A stretch of 19,875 nt of DNA from assembly GCA_036381125.1 (NCBI GenBank), contig DASVDK010000316.1:1-19875 (forward strand), written 5' to 3'. Made by a program: the position numbers and the translations under genes. Each line of letters starts with the position of its first letter. Position 1 is the first letter of the stretch. Of this stretch, positions 8,148-14,725 are shown piece after piece. The notes under the pieces are model-generated. The model was not told where the DNA came from, searched no databases, and saw nothing but the letters and a program-made list of their open reading frames with translations. The DNA comes from DASVDK01 sp036381125 [NCBI: Thermodesulfobacteriota bacterium]. GTDB taxonomy: Bacteria > DASVDK01.

Positions 8148-9782
8148 GTGAGCCCGCTCGCCACCGCCACTCTCCTCGGCGCCATCGCCCTCCTCCTCTA
8201 CGGCATCCGCCTGGCCGGCGACGGCATCCAGAAGGCGGCCGGGGGCCGGATCCGGCGGCTGCTCGGGGTGGTGACGAAGAACCGCCTGGTGGCGTTCGGG
8301 GTGGGGGCGGCCGCCGCGGCGCTCCTGCAGTCGTCGTCCGCGACCGTCGCCATGCTCGTCGGCTTCGTCTCGGCCGGGCTCATGACGCTGCCGCAGACGA
8401 TCGCGGTGCTCCTCGGCGCGAACGTCGGCACGACGCTCACCCCCCAGCTCGTCGCGTTCCGCGTCTTCGACCTGGCGGTGCCCATCGCCGGGCTCGGCGT
8501 GGCCCTGTCGATCTGGGGCTGGTCGTCGCGCGCGCGCCACGTCGGCCAGGCGGTGCTCGGCTTCGGCTTCGTCTTCCTGGCGCTCCACCTGGCGACGGCG
8601 ACCATGGCGCCCCTGCGCGACGACCCGTTCTTCGTCCTCGTGCTCCAGACCCTCCGGGACCACCCGGGCTGGACGCTGCTCCTGGCCGCCGGCTTCACGG
8701 CGTTCGTCCACTCCTCGGCCGCCACGCTCGTCCTCGCCCTCGGCCTCGCGCACCAGGGGCTCATCGACCTGGCCGAGGCGATGCCGATCGTCCTCGGCGC
8801 GAACCTCGGCACGACGGCGGCGGCGATCGAGACGGCGGTCGGGGCCAGGCGGGACGCCCAGCAGACGGCGGCCGCGCACGTCATCGCGAAGGCGATCGGG
8901 CTCGCGATCGCCTTCCCGCTGATCGACCCGTTCGCGCGCCTCGCCGCCGCGACGAGCGACGACCTCGCGCGCCAGATCGCCAACGCGCACACGATCTTCA
9001 ACGTCGGCCTCGCGGTCCTCCTCCTGCCGGTCACCGGGCTCCTCGCGCACCTGGTGCGCCGCGTGCTGCCGCCGCGGCCGGCGAGCGAGGAGCCGTTCGG
9101 CCCGAAGTACCTCGACGAGCGGGTCCTCGAGTCGCCGCCGGTCGCCTTCGGCCAGGCGGCGCGCGAGGTGCTCCGCATGGCGGACATCGTGCAGACGATG
9201 GTCCGCGAGTCGATCCGCGCCTTCGAGGGGCACGACCTCGACCTGGTGCAGCGGATCGAGGACATGGACGACCAGGTCGACCGCCTCGACCGCGAGGTGA
9301 AGCTCTTCCTGACCAAGCTCTCGAAGTCGGGGCTCACCGAGGCGCAGGCGGCCCGCGAGCTCGAGCTGATCGCGTTCTCGACCGACCTCGAGGCGGTCGG
9401 CGACATCGTCGACAAGAACCTCATGTCGCTCGCCAGGAAGCGGATCAAGCAGGGCGTGACCTTCTCGGCCGAGGGGTGGCGGGAGATCCGCGACTTCCAC
9501 GCGAAGGTCTGCGAGAACCTCGAGCTGGCGGTCTCGGCCTTCGCCACGCGCGACGCCGAGCTGGCGCGCACGCTCCTGCGCCACAAGAACCGCCTCGGCG
9601 AGATCGAGCGGGCCCTCAACGCCGCGCACGTCGACCGCCTCCACCGCGGCCTGCGCGAGACGATCGAGACCTCGTCGATCCACCTCGACCTCCTCTCGAA
9701 CCTCGAGCGGATCAACTCCCACGTGACGAACGTGGCCTACACGATCCTCGAGGCGGCGGCCTCGGACGACGGCGACGGCTAG
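8148..9782 (+). CDS. Na+/phosphate cotransporter (NptA/PNaS family) with PhoU-like domain
   Basis: This 544-residue inner-membrane protein probably imports phosphate with sodium. Two inverted repeats carry the family signatures: LLQSSSATVAML near residues 59-70 with GANVGTT at 90-96, and FVHSSAATLVLAL near 186-198 with GANLGTTAA near 217-225. In the second repeat the usual QSSSA is HSSAA. About eight or nine membrane segments end near residue 305. The remaining part, roughly 340-540, is a charged all-helical PhoU-like domain (for example RIEDMDDQVDRLDREVKLFL). The GTG start at 8148 has GGGGA five bases upstream. The lyase gene follows after 19 bases, so read-through into the catabolic operon is possible. 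Confidence 0.92.
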   Translation: MSPLATATLLGAIALLLYGIRLAGDGIQKAAGGRIRRLLGVVTKNRLVAFGVGAAAAALLQSSSATVAMLVGFVSAGLMTLPQTIAVLLGANVGTTLTPQLVAFRVFDLAVPIAGLGVALSIWGWSSRARHVGQAVLGFGFVFLALHLATATMAPLRDDPFFVLVLQTLRDHPGWTLLLAAGFTAFVHSSAATLVLALGLAHQGLIDLAEAMPIVLGANLGTTAAAIETAVGARRDAQQTAAAHVIAKAIGLAIAFPLIDPFARLAAATSDDLARQIANAHTIFNVGLAVLLLPVTGLLAHLVRRVLPPRPASEEPFGPKYLDERVLESPPVAFGQAAREVLRMADIVQTMVRESIRAFEGHDLDLVQRIEDMDDQVDRLDREVKLFLTKLSKSGLTEAQAARELELIAFSTDLEAVGDIVDKNLMSLARKRIKQGVTFSAEGWREIRDFHAKVCENLELAVSAFATRDAELARTLLRHKNRLGEIERALNAAHVDRLHRGLRETIETSSIHLDLLSNLERINSHVTNVAYTILEAAASDDGDG

Positions 9783-9801
9783 AGCACGCTAAGATGGGGG
9801 C

Positions 9802-10662
9802 ATGGAGCCCCGCACCCGACTGCGCCGCCGCCTGACCGAGGGTCCCATCGTCGTCGCCCCGGGCGCTTACGACGCGCTCGTGGCCCGGCTGATCGAGCAG
9901 GCCGGGTTCGAGGCGGTCTACCTCTCCGGGGCCGGCGTGAGCTACACGCGGCTCGGCCGCCCGGACATCGGGCTCCTCTCGTTCACCGAGATGGTCCAGG
10001 TGTGCGAGGCGATGGCCGAGGCGGTCGGCATCCCGGTCATCGCCGACGGCGACACCGGGTACGGCAACGCCCTCAACGTGCAGCGGACCGTGCGCGCCTA
10101 CGAGCGGGCCGGCGTGGCCGCCATCCAGCTCGAGGACCAGACCTTCCCGAAGCGCTGCGGCCACCTCTCCGGCAAGGCGGTGGCGCCGGCCGACGAGATG
10201 GTCGGCAAGATCAAGGCCGCCTGCGACGCGCGGCGCGACCCCGACTTCCTCGTCATCGCCCGCACCGACGCCCGCGCCACGGACGGGATGGACGAGGCGC
10301 TCGACCGGGCCCGCCGCTACGCGGAGGCCGGCGCGGACGTCCTCTTCGTCGAGGCGCCGCAGAGCGTCGAGGAGCTGCGCGCGGTCCCGCCGGCGCTGCC
10401 GCGGCCCTGCCTCGCCAACATGGTGGAGCGGGGGCGGACGCCGCTCGTCAGGGCCGCCGACCTCGACGCCATGGGCTACCGCATCGTCATCTTCCCCAAC
10501 GCCGTCACCCGGTTCATCGCCCGCCAGGCCGCGGGCTTCCTCGCGCGTCTCGCGGCCGAGGGGGGGACGGCGGGGCTGCTCGACGAGATGATCGGGTTCG
10601 AGGACTTCAACCGCCTCCTCGGCCTCGCGGAGCTGCGCGCGGCCGAGGAGCGTTACCGGTAA
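9802..10662 (+). CDS. Isocitrate lyase/PEP mutase superfamily C-C lyase (methylisocitrate/dimethylmalate lyase type)
   Basis: This 286-residue TIM-barrel enzyme shows the superfamily core YLSGAGVS at 40-47, the metal-binding ADGDTGYGN at 81-89, QLEDQ near 109-113 and IARTDAR near 152-158. Importantly, it has KRCGHLSGK at 117-125: Cys119 is the catalytic cysteine that distinguishes true lyases (isocitrate, 2-methylisocitrate, 2,3-dimethylmalate) from PEP mutase and oxaloacetate decarboxylase relatives. The length matches methylisocitrate or dimethylmalate lyases rather than long isocitrate lyases. Such enzymes release pyruvate or glyoxylate from a hydroxylated di- or tricarboxylate. It heads a tight five-gene unit with an aconitase-family dehydratase pair, as dimethylmalate lyase does in nicotinate-fermenting Eubacterium. 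The substrate is not determinable from sequence alone. Confidence 0.88.
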   Translation: MEPRTRLRRRLTEGPIVVAPGAYDALVARLIEQAGFEAVYLSGAGVSYTRLGRPDIGLLSFTEMVQVCEAMAEAVGIPVIADGDTGYGNALNVQRTVRAYERAGVAAIQLEDQTFPKRCGHLSGKAVAPADEMVGKIKAACDARRDPDFLVIARTDARATDGMDEALDRARRYAEAGADVLFVEAPQSVEELRAVPPALPRPCLANMVERGRTPLVRAADLDAMGYRIVIFPNAVTRFIARQAAGFLARLAAEGGTAGLLDEMIGFEDFNRLLGLAELRAAEERYR

Positions 10663-10682
10663 CGATGGCACGCGGAGGTGTC

Positions 10683-11732
10683 ATGTCGATGCTCACCCGC
10701 CGTCACGCGCTGGCCGCGCTCGGAGCCGCCGGCGCCGTCTCGCTCGTCCCCGGCTTCGCGCGGCGCGCCCGTGCGCAGGGCTCCCGCAAGGTCGTCTTCA
10801 CGCAGTCCACCGACGGGTTCCTCTACGTGCCGATCCACGTGGCGCGCGCCCGGCGCTACTTCGAGGAGGAGGGGATCGAGCCGGAGGTCATCGTCACCGG
10901 CGGCGGGTCGAAGGCCATCGCGGCCGTGGTGGGCGGCAGCGCCCAGGTCTACGTGGGCAACGCCGCCTCGCAGGTGAACGCGCTGTCGAAGGGCCAGCCG
11001 CTCCTCAGCTTCGCGGCGGTCATGACCGAGTTCGCGAGCAATCTCGTCATGCAGGGCCACCTGGCGCGCGAGCGCGGGATCACCGCGGCGAGCCCCGTGG
11101 CGGACAAGGTCGCGGCGCTCAAGGGTCTCAAGGTCGGCATCACGTCGCCGGGGAGCGCCACCGACCAGATCCTCCGCTACCTGCTCCAGAAGCAGGGGAT
11201 CCAGCCCGACCGCGACGTCACCGTCATCCCGGTCGGCGGCAGCGGGCCGATGATCGCCGCCTTCTCGCAGAAGCGGATCGACGCGTTCGTCCTCTCCTCG
11301 CCCACGGCCGAGACGGCCGTCGTCAAGCACGGCGGCGTCATGCTCGTCAACTTCTCGCGCGGCGAGTACGAGCCGCTCGCCGGCATCCTCTACATGAGCC
11401 TGATCGCCAAGAAGGACTGGCTCGAGCAGAACGCCGAGACCGCCGTCGCGGTCTGCCGGGCCCTCGCCAGGGCCGAGCGGCTCATCAACGAGCGGCCGGA
11501 CGAGGCCAAGGCGGCCGTCCGCGGCTTCTTCGAGAAGACCGAGCCGGCGGTGTTCGACCAGGCGTGGGAGAGCAACGTCAAGGCGTACCCCGCCACGCCG
11601 GTCATCGCCGCCGCGGCCATGCAGAAGGCGATCGACTTCATGAACGCCACCGAGGAGGAGAAGGCCAGCGTGACGGTCGCGCAGGCGATGGACAACCGCT
11701 ACGCCGAGGCGGCGGTCAAGGGGGCGAAGTAG
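10683..11732 (+). CDS. Tat-exported NMT1/SsuA-like ABC transporter substrate-binding protein
   Basis: This 349-residue periplasmic solute-binding protein has a twin-arginine signal, [20 protein letters not shown], with probable cleavage after ARA at residue 31. The mature part has the type-2 periplasmic binding fold of the nitrate/sulfonate/taurine (NMT1, SsuA/TauA) group: [60 protein letters not shown], and [17 protein letters not shown]. It probably captures an organic anion for uptake. The ATG at 10683 is chosen because GGAGGTG is placed five bases upstream; an earlier ATG at 10665 would shift the Arg pair further inside. No permease or ATPase gene lies next to it. It sits between the lyase and the LeuC-like gene, with SD-stop overlap downstream, and probably feeds the same pathway. 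Confidence 0.9.
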   Translation: MSMLTRRHALAALGAAGAVSLVPGFARRARAQGSRKVVFTQSTDGFLYVPIHVARARRYFEEEGIEPEVIVTGGGSKAIAAVVGGSAQVYVGNAASQVNALSKGQPLLSFAAVMTEFASNLVMQGHLARERGITAASPVADKVAALKGLKVGITSPGSATDQILRYLLQKQGIQPDRDVTVIPVGGSGPMIAAFSQKRIDAFVLSSPTAETAVVKHGGVMLVNFSRGEYEPLAGILYMSLIAKKDWLEQNAETAVAVCRALARAERLINERPDEAKAAVRGFFEKTEPAVFDQAWESNVKAYPATPVIAAAAMQKAIDFMNATEEEKASVTVAQAMDNRYAEAAVKGAK

Positions 11733-11740
11733 GAGGGGGC

Positions 11741-13138
11741 ATGGCGCCTCGGACGCTCTTCGAGAAGGTCTGGGCGCGGCACGTCGTCGCCGAGGGCCCC
11801 GGCGGGCAGACGCTCCTCTACATCGACCGCCATCTCATCCACGAGGGCGGGTTCCACGCCTTCGAGGCGCTCAGGCAGTCGGGGCGGCGCGTGCGCCGCC
11901 CCGACGCGGTCTTCGCGACGCCGGACCACTACGTCCCCACGGCCGGCCGCGCGGCCGGCATCGCCGACCCCGAGGCCCGCGTGCGGGTCGAGAGCCTGCG
12001 CGCCGACACGCGGGCGGCCGGCATCACCCTCTTCGACCTCGACGACCCGCGCCAGGGGATCGTCCACGTGATCGGTCCCGAGCAGGGGATCACCCAGCCC
12101 GGCCTGACCATCGTCTGCGGCGACTCGCACACCTCGACGCACGGCGCCTTCGGAGCCCTGGCCTTCGGCATCGGCGCCTCGGAGGTCGCCCACGTCCTCG
12201 CCACGCAGACGCTCTGGCAGCGCAAGCCGAAGGTGATGCGCATTCGCGTGGAGGGCGAGCGGCCCCCGGGCGTCGCGGCCAAGGACGTGATCCTCGGCAT
12301 CATCGCCGCCATCGGCGCGGGCGGGGGAACGGGCTACGCCGTCGAGTACGCCGGGTCGGTGATCCGCGGCCTCTCCATGGAGGAGCGGATGACCGTCTGC
12401 AACATGTCGATCGAGGCGGGCGCGCGGGCCGGCATGATCGCGCCCGACGAGACGACCTTCGCGTACCTGAAGGGCCGCCCCTTCGCGCCGCCGGCCGAGC
12501 ACTGGGAGCGGGCCGTGGCGTTCTGGCGGACGCTCCCCACGGACGAGGGGGCCGTCTTCGACCGGGAGGTGGTCGTCGAGGCGCGCGACCTCGCCCCGCG
12601 CGTCACCTGGGGGACGAGCCCGCAGGACTCCGTGCCGATCACCGGTCGCGTGCCCGATCCGGCCGCGGTCGAGGACCCGGTGCGGCGGGCGAGCATGGAG
12701 CGGGCGCTGGCCTACATGGGGCTCGCCCCCGGCACGCCCATGGCCGGCCTCGAGGTGGACCGGGTCTTCATCGGGTCCTGCACGAACAGCCGCCTCGAGG
12801 ACCTCAGGGCCGCGGCCGCCGTCGTCAAGGGGCGGCGGGCGGTGGTGCCGGCGCTCGTCGTGCCCGGCTCGGGCCTCGTCAAGCGGGCGGCCGAGGCCGA
12901 AGGGCTCCACGAGGTCTTCCTCGCCGCCGGCCTCGAATGGCGGGACTCCGGCTGCTCCATGTGCGTCGGCATGAACGGCGACCTCGCCAGGGCGGGCGAG
13001 CGGGTCGCGTCCACGTCCAACCGCAACTTCGAGGGGCGGCAGGGCAAGGGGGCCCGCACGCACCTCATGAGCCCGGCCATGGCCGCGGCCGCGGCCGTCA
13101 CCGGCCGGCTCACCGACGTCCGCGAGATGAGGATCTGA
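11741..13138 (+). CDS. LeuC-like (de)hydratase large subunit, aconitase family
   Basis: This 465-residue protein aligns by eye over its whole length to bacterial 3-isopropylmalate dehydratase large subunits. The [4Fe-4S] cluster cysteines are Cys347 (FIGSCTNSR), Cys405 and Cys408 (SGCSMC). Other signatures are [34 protein letters not shown] near 125-143, APDETTF, VTWGTSP and [12 protein letters not shown] near 424-434. The length is typical of the proteobacterial-type LeuC rather than the roughly 420-residue archaeal/homoaconitase type. The start is ATG 11741, with AGGAGGGGG immediately upstream; the SD overlaps the TAG stop of the binding-protein gene. It forms a heterodimer with the product of the next gene, one base downstream. 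Leucine biosynthesis is possible, but the context (no leuA or leuB, but a lyase and hydratase) points to a paralog acting on another hydroxy acid. Confidence 0.9.
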   Translation: MAPRTLFEKVWARHVVAEGPGGQTLLYIDRHLIHEGGFHAFEALRQSGRRVRRPDAVFATPDHYVPTAGRAAGIADPEARVRVESLRADTRAAGITLFDLDDPRQGIVHVIGPEQGITQPGLTIVCGDSHTSTHGAFGALAFGIGASEVAHVLATQTLWQRKPKVMRIRVEGERPPGVAAKDVILGIIAAIGAGGGTGYAVEYAGSVIRGLSMEERMTVCNMSIEAGARAGMIAPDETTFAYLKGRPFAPPAEHWERAVAFWRTLPTDEGAVFDREVVVEARDLAPRVTWGTSPQDSVPITGRVPDPAAVEDPVRRASMERALAYMGLAPGTPMAGLEVDRVFIGSCTNSRLEDLRAAAAVVKGRRAVVPALVVPGSGLVKRAAEAEGLHEVFLAAGLEWRDSGCSMCVGMNGDLARAGERVASTSNRNFEGRQGKGARTHLMSPAMAAAAAVTGRLTDVREMRI

Positions 13139-13139
13139 C

Positions 13140-13724
13140 GTGGAGCGCTTCTCGACCCTCACGGCCGTGGCCGCGCCGCTCGACGTCCCCAACGTCGACA
13201 CCGACCAGATCATCCCGGCCCGCTTCCTCCGCTACCCGCGGAGCGCCGGCTACGAGCGGTTCCTCTTCCACGACCAGGGGCCGGACTTCGTCCTCAGGCA
13301 GCCGGCCTATCGCGAGGCGAAGATCCTCGTCGTGGCGGACAACTTCGGGTGCGGCTCCTCGCGCGAGGGGGCGGTCTGGGCCATCAAGGGCGCGGGGGTC
13401 CGGGCGCTCGTCGGCCCGTCCTTCGGCGACATCTTCTTCGAGAACTGCTTCAAGAACGGCGTCCTCGCGGTGGTCCTGCCGCGGGAGGCCGCGGCCGACA
13501 TCAGGCGGCAGCTCCACGACCGGCCGGGCGCCCTCGTCACGATCGACCTCGGGGGGCAGGCGGTCACCGCGCCGGACGGGACGGTCCACCGCTTCGAGAT
13601 CGACCCCTATCGCAAGACGATGCTCGAGGAGGGCCTCGACGACATCGGCCTGACCGAGCGGCACGAGGCGGCCATCGCCGCATACGAGCGGCGGCGCCGC
13701 GAGGAGACGCCATGGTTGCCGTGA
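13140..13724 (+). CDS. LeuD-like (de)hydratase small subunit
   Basis: This 194-residue swivel-domain partner of the LeuC-like subunit has the N-terminal PNVDTDQIIPARFLR (17-31), PDFVLRQPAY, DNFGCGSSREGAVWAI near 67-82 and PSFGDIFFENCFKNG near 93-107; all suit the LeuD family. A notable departure is GSSREG, where leucine-pathway LeuD and most aconitase-family small domains have GSSREH; the His is Gly at residue 77. The region between FLR and PDF, where substrate-selecting residues lie in LeuD, is also shorter than in E. coli LeuD. The start is GTG 13140, one base after the preceding TGA, so translation is probably coupled. The end overlaps the next gene by 13 bases. Confidence 0.88.
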   Translation: MERFSTLTAVAAPLDVPNVDTDQIIPARFLRYPRSAGYERFLFHDQGPDFVLRQPAYREAKILVVADNFGCGSSREGAVWAIKGAGVRALVGPSFGDIFFENCFKNGVLAVVLPREAAADIRRQLHDRPGALVTIDLGGQAVTAPDGTVHRFEIDPYRKTMLEEGLDDIGLTERHEAAIAAYERRRREETPWLP

Positions 13725-14482
13725 GGCGGGAGGCCGTCGAGCGCGCCGCCGCGCTGCTGGTCGAGGCGTGGCGGGAGCACCGGACGATCCCCGGGATCCC
13801 GGCGGACGTCCGGCCGGCCGCGATCGAGGAGGCGTACGCGGTGCAGGACGCCGTGTCGCGGGCGCTCGGACCGGTCGGCGGCTGGAAGGTGGGCGCGTCG
13901 TCCCCCACGGCCGAGCCGAGGTGCGCGCCGCTCCTCGCCTCGCGCGTCCACGAGGGGCCCGCGACGCTGCCGGCGGCCCGGTTCCATCGTCTCGGCATCG
14001 AGGCGGAGCTGGCGCTCCGCATCGCCCGCGACCTGCCGGCCCGCCGGGAGCCGTACGCGCGCGAGGAGGTGCTCGCCGCCTTCGACACGCTCCACCCCGC
14101 GATCGAGGTCGTCGACTCCCGCTTCGCCGACCGCGAGTCGATGGACGACCTCTCCCTCCTGGCCGACAACCAGAGCAACGGCGCCTTCGTCTACGGGCCG
14201 GCCGTACGCGACTGGCGGCGCCGGGACCTGGCCGCGCAGCCGGTCCGCCTCGTGATCGACGGGGCGGTGGCGGTCGAGCGGGTCGGGGGCAACGCCGCGG
14301 GCGACCCCCTGCGAGGGGTCGTCTGGCTGGCCAACCACCTGGCGGAGCGGGGCCAGCCGCTGCGCGCGGGCCAGATCGTCACGACCGGCACCACCACCGG
14401 CCTCCTCTGGGTCAGCCCCGGCGCCGTCGTCGAGGCCGAGTTCCCCGGCGTCGGCGCCGTCCAGCTCACCATCGGCCGCTGA
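13712..14482 (+). CDS. 2-keto-4-pentenoate hydratase-like protein (FAH superfamily)
   Basis: This 256-residue protein belongs to the MhpD/HpcG (2-hydroxypentadienoate or 2-oxohept-3-enedioate hydratase) branch of the fumarylacetoacetate hydrolase superfamily; decarboxylases are close relatives. Recognisable are GGWKVGASS (56-64), the metal-ligand GIEAELAL (95-102, Glu97 and Glu99), HPAIEVVDSRFAD (128-140, Glu132), LADNQSNGAFVYG (150-162) and the C-terminal GQIVTTGTTTGLLWVSPG. These enzymes hydrate or decarboxylate 2-oxo acids using Mg2+. The ATG at 13712 is preferred, with GAGGAG six bases upstream; it overlaps the LeuD-like gene by 13 bases. An alternative GTG at 13721, overlapping the TGA, is in frame. 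As the last gene of the operon it probably processes a 2-oxo-acid intermediate of the same route. Confidence 0.87.
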   Translation: MVAVRREAVERAAALLVEAWREHRTIPGIPADVRPAAIEEAYAVQDAVSRALGPVGGWKVGASSPTAEPRCAPLLASRVHEGPATLPAARFHRLGIEAELALRIARDLPARREPYAREEVLAAFDTLHPAIEVVDSRFADRESMDDLSLLADNQSNGAFVYGPAVRDWRRRDLAAQPVRLVIDGAVAVERVGGNAAGDPLRGVVWLANHLAERGQPLRAGQIVTTGTTTGLLWVSPGAVVEAEFPGVGAVQLTIGR

Positions 14483-14494
14483 TCTCCCCAACGC

Positions 14495-14569
14495 GGGGTC
14501 AGGTCTTTCCGTTTTCCAGGGGGTCAGGCCTTTCCATTTTCCATGGGGTCAGGTCTTTCCGTTTTCCAG
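14495..14569. repeat. Three tandem 25-bp GGGGTCAGG repeats
   Basis: Three head-to-tail units begin at 14495, 14520 and 14545. Units 1 and 3 are identical: GGGGTCAGGTCTTTCC then GTTTTCCAG. Unit 2 differs at T to C, G to A, and the last base. They match the right end of the 5255-5400 element (minus strand) almost exactly. The array starts 12 bases after the hydratase stop. It is too short and lacks spacers, so it is not CRISPR. It may be a landing or expansion product of a REP-type element. Confidence 0.85.
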
Positions 14570-14725
14570 GCCGCAGCCGAACCGGGCGACGCCGGCGTGA
14601 CCGCGGGAGGCCTGGAACGGCGAGGGGGCGGGCCCTACCGATGCGCTCGATGCGGTGCACGGAGACCTGAGCCGGTCCGTTGCGGCACACGGCCGAGCCG
14701 GGGGCCCTGCTACTATCGTCGCGCC

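Noticed and set aside
11741-13724. An ordinary leucine biosynthesis operon
   Set aside because: It cannot be excluded from sequence similarity, but leuA and leuB are absent, the neighbours are catabolic, and the small subunit has an altered GSSREH motif, so leuC/leuD symbols were not assigned.
14495-14569. A CRISPR array
   Set aside because: There are only three units of 25 bases directly abutting, with no unique spacers and no cas genes nearby.
14499-14690. A 63-codon minus-strand frame ending in repeated DPLENGKT-like peptides
   Set aside because: The peptide repetition is simply translation of the three 25-bp DNA repeats; there is no start support or homology.
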